From CAZMGB01 sp964565775 (GTDB lineage Bacteria > Chloroflexota > Dehalococcoidia > DSTF01 > JALHUB01), in contig CAZMGB010000003.1 in the NCBI GenBank assembly GCA_964565775.1, positions 124,001 through 188,000 of the forward strand: a stretch of 64,000 nucleotides of DNA, read 5' to 3'. Shown here one piece after another: positions 18,365 through 27,094 of the stretch. The position numbers and the translations under genes were made by a program. Below the pieces are notes generated by a model, which had not been told where the DNA came from, did not search any database, and saw nothing but the letters and a program-made list of their open reading frames with translations. Each line of letters begins with the position of its first letter. Position 1 is the stretch's first letter.

Positions 18365-19930
18365 ATGGCCAGCCATACAGCACCGAAGGTCGTAATCATC
18401 GGACTCGATGGAGCAGACTGGTCCCTCCTGCGGCCGCTCTTCGCCGACGGGGTCATGCCCACCCTGGAGGCGTTCGTGAAAGCGGGCGCCTCGGCCCCCC
18501 TTGAGTCAGTGCTGCCGACGAACTCGATGGCGGCGTGGACCTCCCTCATGACGGGCGTCAACCCGGCCAAGCACGGCGTCTTTTCCTTTGTTCGGAGGTC
18601 TGATACCCCGTTCAGCAACCCGGTCACCAACTCCACCTGCATCCGCTTCCCCACCGTCTGCGAGACGCTGACAGGCGCCGGACTCCGCTCTTGCGTCATC
18701 GACATGCCGCCGTTCTATCCACCCTTCGAGATCAACGGCGTCATGCTGGGCGGAATGGGCGTCCTGGGCCCGCACGCGCTCTCCTATCCGCAAGAGGCGG
18801 CGACCGCGCTGCTCGAGAAGGCCGGCGGTTATGCCGACGACGTGCCCTGGATGGAGTACCAGGGCCGCAGCGAGGAGCTAGTCGAGCGCCTCGTGGCGCT
18901 GACGGAGAACCGACTTCGCATTGCTGAGGTCATGCTCGATGAGCAGCCGTTCGACCTGTTCTGCGTGGTGTTCGTGGCCGCCGACCGCCTCCAGCATGCC
19001 TTCTGCCGCGAGCTGATGGAGCGCGGCCCGCACTACGCAATCGCCAGGCAGCTCTATGCGGCCCTCGATGACGTCCTGGCCCGCCTTCTCGACCGCATCG
19101 ACACCACGCAGACCGATGTGCTCATGGTGTCCGACCACGGCTTCAGGCCCGTGAGCAAGATGGTCGGCGTCAATCAGATCCTCGCCGAAGCCGGCCTCGT
19201 GCGCTCGACGTGGCTTGAGCGACTGGCGGGCAGCGTCATGCCCCTGGCACTCCGGCTGCCGGACCGCTTTCAGAAGCGGATCTTCAAGTTCCTGGAGCAG
19301 GCACGCTGGGGGTCTCAGCGAAGGCTCCTCCCGGGGAGCGCCGCCTACAGCGACATCGCGGACACCGTCAACGTCAACCTCAGGGGAAGGGAGACGACGG
19401 GCTCGGTATCCGAGTCTGACTTTGAGCAGGTAAGAGACACCGTCGCCGCCAAACTGACGGAGTTCCGCGACCCGTCGACGGGCCAGGCGCCGGTCAAGCG
19501 CGCGGTCAAGAGAGAGGACTACTTCCACGGGGAGTTCGCCGCTGAGGCACCTGACCTGACCCTGGAGTACGGAGACGGCTACGCGTATATCGGCGCCCTC
19601 GGCAGAACCCTCTGGGAGTGGCGCTGGCTGCAGGGAGTCCATTCCAGCAACGGCATCATCGCGTGCCTGGGGCCACACTTTCGACGGGGAGCAGAGGCAC
19701 CGACCGTGAGCATCCTCGACGTCGCACCGACGGTGCTATCGCTGCTGGAGGTGGCGCCACCCGCCGGCGTCGACGGGCGCGTCCCCGATGAGCTGGTCGC
19801 CCGCCCCGCACCGCCGGCCAGGCGCCGGGAAGCCCGCCCGCCTCAACCCAGAGAAGAGCCGACACCGTACAGCGAGGAAGAAGAGGCCCAGATCAAAGAA
19901 CGGTTGCGCGGCCTCGGCTACATCGAATAG
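18365..19930 (+). CDS. AlkP-superfamily phosphodiesterase (type I PDE/NPP-like), copy 1
   Basis: The 521-residue enzyme belongs to the alkaline phosphatase superfamily. It has the metal Asp motif VVIIGLDGADWS at the N-terminus, the nucleophile region PTNSMAAWTSLMTGVNPAKHG, and the later metal motif VSDHGF. These enzymes use two metal ions to cleave phosphodiesters or transfer phospho groups. The C-terminus is a Pro/Arg/Glu-rich linker ending in ERLRGLGYIE, a tail shared with the copy at 33.7 kb. No signal peptide is seen, so it may act in the cytoplasm. It lies among methyltransferase and membrane glycosyltransferase genes and may act on a nucleotide-sugar, polyprenyl-phosphate or phosphoglycan intermediate; that role is inference. 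Confidence 0.85.
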   Translation: MASHTAPKVVIIGLDGADWSLLRPLFADGVMPTLEAFVKAGASAPLESVLPTNSMAAWTSLMTGVNPAKHGVFSFVRRSDTPFSNPVTNSTCIRFPTVCETLTGAGLRSCVIDMPPFYPPFEINGVMLGGMGVLGPHALSYPQEAATALLEKAGGYADDVPWMEYQGRSEELVERLVALTENRLRIAEVMLDEQPFDLFCVVFVAADRLQHAFCRELMERGPHYAIARQLYAALDDVLARLLDRIDTTQTDVLMVSDHGFRPVSKMVGVNQILAEAGLVRSTWLERLAGSVMPLALRLPDRFQKRIFKFLEQARWGSQRRLLPGSAAYSDIADTVNVNLRGRETTGSVSESDFEQVRDTVAAKLTEFRDPSTGQAPVKRAVKREDYFHGEFAAEAPDLTLEYGDGYAYIGALGRTLWEWRWLQGVHSSNGIIACLGPHFRRGAEAPTVSILDVAPTVLSLLEVAPPAGVDGRVPDELVARPAPPARRREARPPQPREEPTPYSEEEEAQIKERLRGLGYIE

Positions 19931-19958
19931 CGCCGCCTCGGCCCGCAGCATGTGCAGC

Positions 19959-21326
19959 CTAGCCGAAGAGCCGTTTCCAGATGCGGTACAGCGGATTGCG
20001 TCTCAGGGCCCGCGCCAGCGACGCCGCCTCCGTGCTCTGCTCCAGGGCCTGCAGTTGCATCCGGGCCAGCTCCTCCAGCCGGGCCTCCGTTGCCTTGAGG
20101 TCCGCGTGAACGCCGTCGAACCCTGATCTGATGACGGACGCCAGGTAGCGTATCTGCTCCCAGCGCTGCTCCTCCGCCCGAGCGATAAGCGCAGCGGTCT
20201 CGTCTGCGCCCCTGCCCGCCGAAGGACCCGCGACGCGGAGGTCGGCTCCTCCGGGCGATTCCATCCTGGCCGCGAGCGACACCGCATCACGGGGCGAGCG
20301 ACAGTAGACCTGAAAGCAGAGACTGCCTGCCGCTGGCTCCCCGTCGATAGAGAGCTGTCCCTCCTTGTAGACCGTCTCGTCGCTCGCCATGGCGGTCACA
20401 CCCTGGCCAGGAACGCCATCGGGTGACTCCAAGGTCAGGACATAGCGGCGCCCCGCTGATTCGACCTGCGGGGGTACGGGAATGAACGTCCAGGCCTCAT
20501 CTATGATGTGGGGGGCGAAGAGCCGGTAAGTCGCGATCTCCTCCTGCGACCCCTCTGCCTCGCGGACGCTGAACAGAACGTGGCAGGAGCTCACCCGCCC
20601 GAAGTTCGACATCTTGACATCGATGCGGCTCATGTTGCTGCTCGGGCAGACGAAGCTCTGCGCGATCGTCCGCCCCTGCTCCAGCTCCGGCAGACGGCGA
20701 TCGGCGACCCTCTGGGCGACGGCAACGACGGACGCCTGCCACGCCAGGAGGGGACCTCCATACGTCATCTCGGGCCATCGGGTTTCGATCGCCTGCACGG
20801 CGGCCCGGAATGCCTCGCCGGGGCCATCGTCGTCGGACGCCCGCATCCCGATGCCGAGCACCGTGTGCGGGAACTCAGCGTCGCCCTGTGAGAAGACGGT
20901 GCGGGGAGCCAGCGTACAGAGCAGATAGTCGAAGGCCGCCGGCGTGAAACGCCAGTAGTCGGACGGAAAGCTGTGAATCGGAAAGTTCATCACGGACGTC
21001 AGCAGCACGATGCCGCCCGGCCTCACCACACGGCACGCCTCTTGCACCGCCACGAAGGGACTCTGGAGATGCTCCAGGGTATCGAGCAGGAGGACGGTCC
21101 CGACCGATGCGTCATGGAACGGGAGGCGGTGCGCGTCCACCAGACAGTCCACCCCGGCGCCCGCGCGCATGTCGCACCCGACGTGGAGACGCCCGGAGAA
21201 CAGCGGCCTCGTGTCAGCGTAAGATTCCTGCCCCTCCGTCTGCAGCGCCCCGATCTCCACCACGGGTCCCGGTACATCGAGGACCTCGGTTAGCAGCTTC
21301 AGGAAATGCTTGACGTTGTCGCGCAT
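19959..21326 (-). CDS. Methyltransferase with C-terminal extension and coiled coil
   Basis: Residues about 1-200 form a class I SAM methyltransferase: PVVEIGALQ, HVGCDM at the end of strand 2, and LPFHDASVGTVLLLDTLEHL. The middle region (about 240-370) is beta-rich without recognised motifs and could be a ligand-binding module. Residues about 380-445 are rich in Glu, Leu, Ala and Arg with heptad-like spacing (VHADLKATEARLEELARMQ), probably a coiled coil, and the end is basic (RNPLYRIWKRLFG). I chose the ATG at 21326, preceded by GAAGGGGG; a much longer open frame upstream is antisense to the next gene. Substrate unknown. Confidence 0.8.
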   Translation of the reverse strand: MRDNVKHFLKLLTEVLDVPGPVVEIGALQTEGQESYADTRPLFSGRLHVGCDMRAGAGVDCLVDAHRLPFHDASVGTVLLLDTLEHLQSPFVAVQEACRVVRPGGIVLLTSVMNFPIHSFPSDYWRFTPAAFDYLLCTLAPRTVFSQGDAEFPHTVLGIGMRASDDDGPGEAFRAAVQAIETRWPEMTYGGPLLAWQASVVAVAQRVADRRLPELEQGRTIAQSFVCPSSNMSRIDVKMSNFGRVSSCHVLFSVREAEGSQEEIATYRLFAPHIIDEAWTFIPVPPQVESAGRRYVLTLESPDGVPGQGVTAMASDETVYKEGQLSIDGEPAAGSLCFQVYCRSPRDAVSLAARMESPGGADLRVAGPSAGRGADETAALIARAEEQRWEQIRYLASVIRSGFDGVHADLKATEARLEELARMQLQALEQSTEAASLARALRRNPLYRIWKRLFG

Positions 21327-21382
21327 CCGTACCCCCTTCCCCGGCCGACAGCATGCCCGGCGAGGGGAATGATACCAGTTCT

Positions 21383-23818
21383 TCAGGCCCGCTGGCGGAC
21401 GGCCATCAGGCCCAGCGCCGCTGATGCCGCGGCATAGCAGAGACAACCCACCCAGAACGCAGTGGAGATGCCCCAGCTCAGGGCGATGGCCACCGCCAGA
21501 ACGGAGGCGCAGACGGACGTAGCGCCGTTGATCCCCCAGAAGAAGACGGTGGGCGAGTTCGGCCTCAGGGACGCCACCTTCATTCCAACGGGAAACGGCA
21601 TGCCCATGACAAGCCCCATAGGGATCAGTATAAGGGCGGCGATCAGGATCCGAACCGTAGTCGTCGCGCCCTCGAAACGGTCGATCGCTCCCGGCGTTAG
21701 GAACCCGGTAGCTACCAGAACCAGCAGCAAGACGACAAAAGGCCACAAGAGCCGGGGTCGCAGACCCGGGTTGACCATCCGTTCGGTGGCCAGGCTCCCG
21801 ACGCCGCTGGCGAGCAGGAGGGAAAACAGGACCACGGAGAGCGCGTAGGTGGGATGCCCCAAGAAGATGATGAGCCGTTGCATCTGCGAGATCTCGAGCA
21901 GCATGAAGCCCAGCCCGATGCCGGCGAAGAACACGAGCAGGGGCACCATGCCCTTCAGGGCCTGCCGCCTCGTAGACCTCAGGAGCGGGAAGACGATGCA
22001 AAGGGCCGTAAGCCCCAGCACCGCCAGGCTCAGGCTGAACAGCACGAGCACCGGCCGGGTTAGGTAGGCAATGCCGAGCGCATAGAGGGAGCTATCGAAG
22101 AGGTCCTGGAAACGGATCATCTGGAAGAAGAAGGGCCGGTCGTCCGTCGGCGGTGAGATGTCGGCCGGGAAGCCAAGCCGCACTGATCCCGGATCGTCGG
22201 TCTGCGCGATCTCGGCGAAGATGGGGTCGCTGCCGGAGTCGCCCGGCGCCAGCACCACCTCGAACTGCATGTCCCGGGCGACGCTCTCGATCTCCATGAC
22301 ATCGGACGTACTGAAAGGCTCGCGGCTGACGAGAATGGTGCCTACGGCGATGTTGGTGCCCCAAAGCCTGGGCGCACTCTGGCTCTTGACCAGCATGATG
22401 TGGTCCTGGGGACGCTCAGCGCCGGCGCGGCGCAGTGCCTCGGCCGCCAGGGCCGTGAGGCGGTACGCTTCCAGGGGCTCCTTGTCGAGGTACCAGCGAG
22501 AGACGCTGAGAACTCCCCTGTCGGTGAGGTGGCGGAGGAAGGTATCCCACGCCTCGACGGTGTAGAGGGAATTCTCCGAGAGGGCGAAGGCGCCGGCAGC
22601 GGTTGCAGCCCACGTGTCGATAAGGGAGACCTGTATGATATCGAAGCTCTTATCCGAGCGGGAGAGATAGCTCCGGGCCTCGTCGTGGACAAATCTAACG
22701 CCAGGTTGACGGTCCAGGTGGCCGGAGAAGTCACCAAAGTCTCCATTGACGGCCTCCAGGATATCCCCGTTCAGCTCGACAGCCGTAACGGACGGTTGGT
22801 CGAAGGCCAGTGCGGAGAGCACGTCTCTGCCTCCGCCGCTGCCGATGACGAACACGTCCGCGTTAGGCCGGATGTAGTGCACAAGATTGGTCACGTCATA
22901 CTTCAGGTATTCGATGCTCTTGGGATCCCCGTTGTACGCGGTGATGACCGTACCGGCTGAGGCATCGATGCTGAGGAGAAGCTGCCGCACTTCGGCGCCG
23001 CCGGAGTAGCTGCTACTCATCCCCCAGCCCCAAGGCGGACCGGACAGCGACGGGTCTCCGGCGATCCTTATCCGTGAGAAGGCATTCCACTTCTCAAAGG
23101 CTGCGGTGTCCTCCGCAGACCCCTTCACCCAGCGCACGCGCAGGACGGGGTGGTGGTGCTGCGCCAGGGCAGCATTCCCGACGGCCATCCAGGCAAACAG
23201 GAGCATGGCACCAGTCGCAACGGCCAAGGCCCGCGAGCGGGCGGCGCTCTCGGCGAACAACATGGCGCCGACCGCTGATACGGCCGCGATGGCAAGCACA
23301 GCCGATGGCGCGTCCTCGAGGCGGTCGAGGAGCCAGATCAGCGTCACTGTCCCCAGGGCCGCCCCTACCAGGTCGACGGCGTATAGCCTGCTGACCTGAT
23401 GAGCGAACCTGGTCAATACCAGGCTGACGATGACGCCGCTGAATATGAAGGGCACGGAGATCACGAGGTACGTGAAGGCGACTGAGTACACACTTACCAG
23501 GGACCACTCGGGATCGAAGGGGATCACAAGTTGCGTCATGAAGCTGAGGACGATCGCGACGCTGAAGAGCAGGGAGGCCTGGGATAGCCGCTCCTTCGTC
23601 AGCTCGACAGGAAAGTGCTGCGGCGCCAGGTAGACGATAAGGGCTCCGACCGTCATGCCGAAGAGGGCGACGGAGACGGCGACGAAAGCGAAGTGGTACC
23701 ACATGGTGACGCTGAAGATGCGAGTCAGGAGGATCTCGTACATCAGCGTGCTGAGCGTGGTGAAGAACAGCCCGCCGTAGGTGCTCAGTCCTACCTGCTG
23801 GCGTTCAGCGATCGCCAC
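21383..23818 (-). CDS. Membrane spermidine-synthase-like protein
   Basis: The 811-residue protein has about seven N-terminal membrane segments, a soluble central domain of the spermidine synthase/methyltransferase fold (about residues 290-540; VFVIGSGGGRDVLSA, AVELNGDI, then DIIQVSLIDTWAA), and about seven more hydrophobic segments at the C-terminus. Membrane proteins of this architecture are widespread in bacteria but their reaction is not settled. The start is GTG at 23818. It sits 57 bp upstream of the methyltransferase gene on the same strand, and the phosphodiesterase gene upstream of it is also on that strand, so a joint operon is likely. Confidence 0.8.
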   Translation of the reverse strand: MAIAERQQVGLSTYGGLFFTTLSTLMYEILLTRIFSVTMWYHFAFVAVSVALFGMTVGALIVYLAPQHFPVELTKERLSQASLLFSVAIVLSFMTQLVIPFDPEWSLVSVYSVAFTYLVISVPFIFSGVIVSLVLTRFAHQVSRLYAVDLVGAALGTVTLIWLLDRLEDAPSAVLAIAAVSAVGAMLFAESAARSRALAVATGAMLLFAWMAVGNAALAQHHHPVLRVRWVKGSAEDTAAFEKWNAFSRIRIAGDPSLSGPPWGWGMSSSYSGGAEVRQLLLSIDASAGTVITAYNGDPKSIEYLKYDVTNLVHYIRPNADVFVIGSGGGRDVLSALAFDQPSVTAVELNGDILEAVNGDFGDFSGHLDRQPGVRFVHDEARSYLSRSDKSFDIIQVSLIDTWAATAAGAFALSENSLYTVEAWDTFLRHLTDRGVLSVSRWYLDKEPLEAYRLTALAAEALRRAGAERPQDHIMLVKSQSAPRLWGTNIAVGTILVSREPFSTSDVMEIESVARDMQFEVVLAPGDSGSDPIFAEIAQTDDPGSVRLGFPADISPPTDDRPFFFQMIRFQDLFDSSLYALGIAYLTRPVLVLFSLSLAVLGLTALCIVFPLLRSTRRQALKGMVPLLVFFAGIGLGFMLLEISQMQRLIIFLGHPTYALSVVLFSLLLASGVGSLATERMVNPGLRPRLLWPFVVLLLVLVATGFLTPGAIDRFEGATTTVRILIAALILIPMGLVMGMPFPVGMKVASLRPNSPTVFFWGINGATSVCASVLAVAIALSWGISTAFWVGCLCYAAASAALGLMAVRQRA

Positions 23819-23960
23819 GTGTGAACGTCCTCCGCTCAGCTACGTAGAACGCGCTCGACCACGAATCGCCACGGGACGCCAAGACCGTCGCTTCTCAAGG
23901 CGAGCGCGTCTGCAGCTCCCCGTGGCGCCATGGCGAGCGCATGACGGGGACGGATCCGGA

Positions 23961-25349
23961 TCAACCGATCGGCCGCCCTACCATCTGCGAGGGGATAGGG
24001 TACCCGAGTAGGTCAAGCACCGTTGGGCCACAGTCGACGAGGCGCAGACCTTCCAGCCTCCGGCCTCCCTCCAGCCCCGGCGCCCTCATAATGAACAGCC
24101 CTTCCTCGGCGTGGTTCGCCTCGTCGGGGCCGGTGTCGTTTTCGTAGGTGTGGATGGTGCCGGTGCCCACGCTGCCCACCGAACGCCAGCGCAGATCTCC
24201 GAAGTAGACGAGCAGGTCCGGTGGGATGTTCCGCTGCTCGCGATAGATCTCCTCCGGCTTGAACACGCGGGTTCCCAGGTTGTTGCCGTCTTCGTCGGGC
24301 ATGGCGACGAGCTTGGCCGTCAGCTCATCGCGGAGCGCATCGTACTCCTCAGGCGCCACGATGCCTTCTGGCTCGCGGTCGCGGACGTTGAGGAAGATGC
24401 GAGCGTAGTAGCCGCCTTCGCCCCACGCTCTCGTCCGGCTCCAGTCCACGTTCTCCATCGAGAGGCGTGCCCGCTCCGCCGGCGCGCTCCTCAGGGTGAG
24501 GTAGCCCTCCTGCATGAGCCACTCGTTCACGCAGATCCCGCCCTGCATGACCTTCGCGCCGTGGTCGGAGTAGACCAGCACGGCCGCCTCGTCGTCCAGC
24601 TCCCGAAGAACCGCGCCGACTTCCTGGTCCACCAGCTTGTAGTAGTCCCGGGTAGCGTTCTCGAAGGGGTTACCGGGCCGGTAGAGGCGGTGAGCCTCGT
24701 CGAAGTACTGCCAGAATCCGTGGTGCATCCGGTCGATCCCGATCTCGACCATCATGGCGAACTGGCAGCGGCGGGTCTTCAGGAGGTGGCGGAAGAGAGC
24801 GAACCGGCGTTGCGTCATGTCCCGCACCTGGGCCAGGAGGCGCTCCTTCTCCTCCGTCCGGAAGTTGTCGACGTCGACCGCGTACTCCCCCACAGTGGCG
24901 CGGATCTCGTCCCGCAGCTCAGAGGGGTAGGTATAGTTGCTGCTCGTGCTCGGGGTGAGGAAACAGCCTACCATACAGCCGTTGACGGCCCGCGGCGGGT
25001 AGCCGGGCGGAACAGCCAGCACGATCACCTGCCCGCCGGCCTTCGAGACAATGTCCCAGACGGCTTCCTCACGCACGGACGCGGAGCTGGCGATGCCCAG
25101 CGCGCCGTAGGAATAGTCTTTGCGATTGCGAAACCCGTAGATGCCAAGCTGGCCAGGGTCACGACTCGTCGTCGAGCAGGCCCACGCCGGAACGGTGATG
25201 GCGGGCACCACGCTCTGAAGCTCGCCCCAGACCCCCTCCGCCATCAGCCGTGGGAGGTACTCAAGATCGCCCGCAAACCGGTCGAAGACGAGCTGGGGCG
25301 CCGCGCAGTCGAGCCCCAGAACCACTACGCGCCGTGCGTTGCCCGACAC
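23961..25349 (-). CDS. AlkP-superfamily phosphodiesterase, copy 2
   Basis: This 462-residue member has VVVLGLDCAAPQLV at the N-terminus (metal Asp), a nucleophile region VVPAITVPAWACSTTSRDPG, the metal motif VYSDHGAKVM, and the segment GIDRMHHGFW that places metal-binding Asp and His. It is more distant from copies 1 and 3 and lacks their ERLRGLGYIE tail; it ends at a VGRPIG block instead. The start is GTG. It lies between the spermidine-synthase-like gene and the radical SAM gene, all on the minus strand. A role in cleaving or transferring phospho groups in glycan assembly is inferred from context only. Confidence 0.82.
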   Translation of the reverse strand: MSGNARRVVVLGLDCAAPQLVFDRFAGDLEYLPRLMAEGVWGELQSVVPAITVPAWACSTTSRDPGQLGIYGFRNRKDYSYGALGIASSASVREEAVWDIVSKAGGQVIVLAVPPGYPPRAVNGCMVGCFLTPSTSSNYTYPSELRDEIRATVGEYAVDVDNFRTEEKERLLAQVRDMTQRRFALFRHLLKTRRCQFAMMVEIGIDRMHHGFWQYFDEAHRLYRPGNPFENATRDYYKLVDQEVGAVLRELDDEAAVLVYSDHGAKVMQGGICVNEWLMQEGYLTLRSAPAERARLSMENVDWSRTRAWGEGGYYARIFLNVRDREPEGIVAPEEYDALRDELTAKLVAMPDEDGNNLGTRVFKPEEIYREQRNIPPDLLVYFGDLRWRSVGSVGTGTIHTYENDTGPDEANHAEEGLFIMRAPGLEGGRRLEGLRLVDCGPTVLDLLGYPIPSQMVGRPIG

Positions 25350-25478
25350 AATTCACCACCGGTTCAACTGGTCGAATCGGCGCCTGCCGCCGCGCAATTC
25401 GAAGTGTAGGCACCGCACTATGGCAAGTCAAGCATTACCCGCGCGCTCGGGGAGGAGACCGCCGGCATCGCCGCGTCG

Positions 25479-26699
25479 CTAGCGAGGCTGGCTATGGGGA
25501 CCGGCCGGCCCAGCATCGACCGGCTGGAGATCAGCAGCTTCGGCCTCTGCGGGGGCGCCGGGCCCGCCCGGCCTTCGATTGAAGAAGTGCTTGAAGCCGT
25601 CGTTGCTCGTGAAGCGACCCCTGAACGACTCCCTATCGTGACCCTCGGCGAGGTGTCGAAGATAATCCTCTCGGGTGAGGGTCTCGGGGCAGTCGTAGCA
25701 GATGAGGCTCTTGCCCTTCTCGGACGCCTGCCGTGACCTGAAGAGCTTTCTCGCCTCCTGGAAGCTCTCGTTGTTCCAGACCTCCCTGAAGCTCTTCTCG
25801 GCGACGGAGCCGAAGTCGTCCTCTTTGTAGAACGTGCCGCAGCAGGGAGCGACTCCGCCGTCGACGCTGACGACGGCCCGCTGCCACAAGAACGTGCAGC
25901 CGTCCGCAGTGGGAGCCACGAAGAACTTGAACGGACCGTCCGGGTCCCACTCCGGGCCCGCTACCCAGCCCTTGGAGATGTCTATGTCCATCCCGAGCTC
26001 ACGGGCCATCGCCTTCGCCGGTTCGACTTCGTCCTTGTTGTGCTCGAATACGTGGTACTCCCAGATGAGCCTCGGGGTGGAGGAGCGGAGCTTCTGCTTG
26101 GCCTCGTTGACGAGCCCGATGTTGCTCAGGACTGTATCGAGCTTGCCCCTAACGCGATACTGCTCGTACGTCTCCTGCGTCACACCGTCGATCGAGACCC
26201 CGAGCTGTGCGAGACCGGCGGCGACCAGCGCCTCCGCACGGGAGCTATCGAAGGGAAAGCTGAAGTTCGTGCTCAGGGTGGTACTGATGCCCCGACTGCT
26301 GGCGATGCGGACCAGCTCCGCGACGTTCTTGTTGAGCAGCGGTTCGCCCCAGTTGTGGAGCTCGACCTCGAAGAGGTATTGCCCTAGCTCGTCGATGAGC
26401 TTCTTGTACAGAGGGAGCGGGAAGTGCGACCGTTCGCGACTCCTCGCTCCAATGCCCGTGAAGCAGTATGGGCAGCGCAGGTTACAGACGTTCGCCGCCT
26501 CAATGGTGAGGATGGTGGGGTAGCCCCACAGCTTGCTGTGCCCCCGCATGCGCTGGAACCGCACCAGGTAGAGATTGAGCCGCCTTTTCAGGGTTATCCT
26601 GGCTCCCGGGTACGGGGGAAGGCGAAAGAACTCCCGCACATCGTACAATGCGAAATTGGGTTTGATCTTGGACAGGAAGCTGCGCGGCATGCGGGTCAC
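25479..26699 (-). CDS. Radical SAM/SPASM domain protein
   Basis: The 406-residue enzyme has the radical SAM cluster motif Cys72-x3-Cys76-x2-Cys79 (CNLRCPYC), followed by the GEPLLNK segment typical of SAM binding. The C-terminal SPASM-like region has more cysteines (APCCGTFYKED and LICYDC) for auxiliary Fe-S clusters. Such enzymes do radical chemistry on peptides, lipids or sugars; members within glycan islands are common but usually uncharacterised. The last 30 residues are Pro/Ala-rich. The start is GTG at 26699 or ATG at 26690. No short peptide gene that could be a RiPP precursor was seen next to it. Confidence 0.85.
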   Translation of the reverse strand: MTRMPRSFLSKIKPNFALYDVREFFRLPPYPGARITLKRRLNLYLVRFQRMRGHSKLWGYPTILTIEAANVCNLRCPYCFTGIGARSRERSHFPLPLYKKLIDELGQYLFEVELHNWGEPLLNKNVAELVRIASSRGISTTLSTNFSFPFDSSRAEALVAAGLAQLGVSIDGVTQETYEQYRVRGKLDTVLSNIGLVNEAKQKLRSSTPRLIWEYHVFEHNKDEVEPAKAMARELGMDIDISKGWVAGPEWDPDGPFKFFVAPTADGCTFLWQRAVVSVDGGVAPCCGTFYKEDDFGSVAEKSFREVWNNESFQEARKLFRSRQASEKGKSLICYDCPETLTREDYLRHLAEGHDRESFRGRFTSNDGFKHFFNRRPGGPGAPAEAEAADLQPVDAGPAGPHSQPR

Positions 26700-26856
26700 G
26701 ATGAACGGCGGGCTAAACTGGTCACAAGAATGTATTACAGCACTCCCCGCCTGTCAAGCAACTTCGACTCGAGGTGACCGCCGATGCCTTGCGGCCCGTG
26801 GCATTCACGTCTCGCCCCTGGATACGCCGGGCGGTATTCTAGGCGAGACGGCAAGA

Positions 26857-26916
26857 CCCCAGCGTGAACGCTGGGGCATCAGAAGACGAATCTATGCCCT
26901 CGCCTTCAGGCGGGGG
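26857..26916 (+). mobile_element. Orphan IS200/IS605-type right end (TnpB-associated hairpins)
   Basis: Two adjacent hairpins lie here: CCCCAGCG-TGAA-CGCTGGGG at 26857-26876, and CCCTCGCC-TTCA-GGCGGGGG at 26897-26916 (one G-U pair). The spacing and the TTCA-looped second hairpin followed by GGTAGGGG look like the 3' end of tnpB genes of IS200/IS605 elements, the region that also forms the end of the guide RNA. A short frame across it reads DPSVNAGASEDES, reminiscent of TnpB tails. No transposase gene is present within the 395-bp gap, so it is a remnant or a non-autonomous end. Confidence 0.6.
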
Positions 26917-27094
26917 TAGGGGATCCCTCACCAATGACGAGCCGGTCACAGGAATGTAGCGTCGCTTGGCTTGACTGAGGCGCTCGCTCAAGCAAGGCTT
27001 ATGCTGGCCAGAAGACCTATTTCTTGGCGGTCATGGCATCCGCGGCCGCCCTTCTCGCCAGGGCATCGGATCAAGCCCTGAGGAGCTTCGCGAA

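Noticed and set aside
21327..22001. N-terminal extension of the methyltransferase at 20 kb
   Set aside because: It is antisense-frame sequence inside the spermidine-synthase-like gene; a good ribosome site supports the ATG at 21326.
24111..25409. Open frame of about 430 codons on the plus strand
   Set aside because: It is antisense to phosphodiesterase copy 2 and has no recognisable domain.
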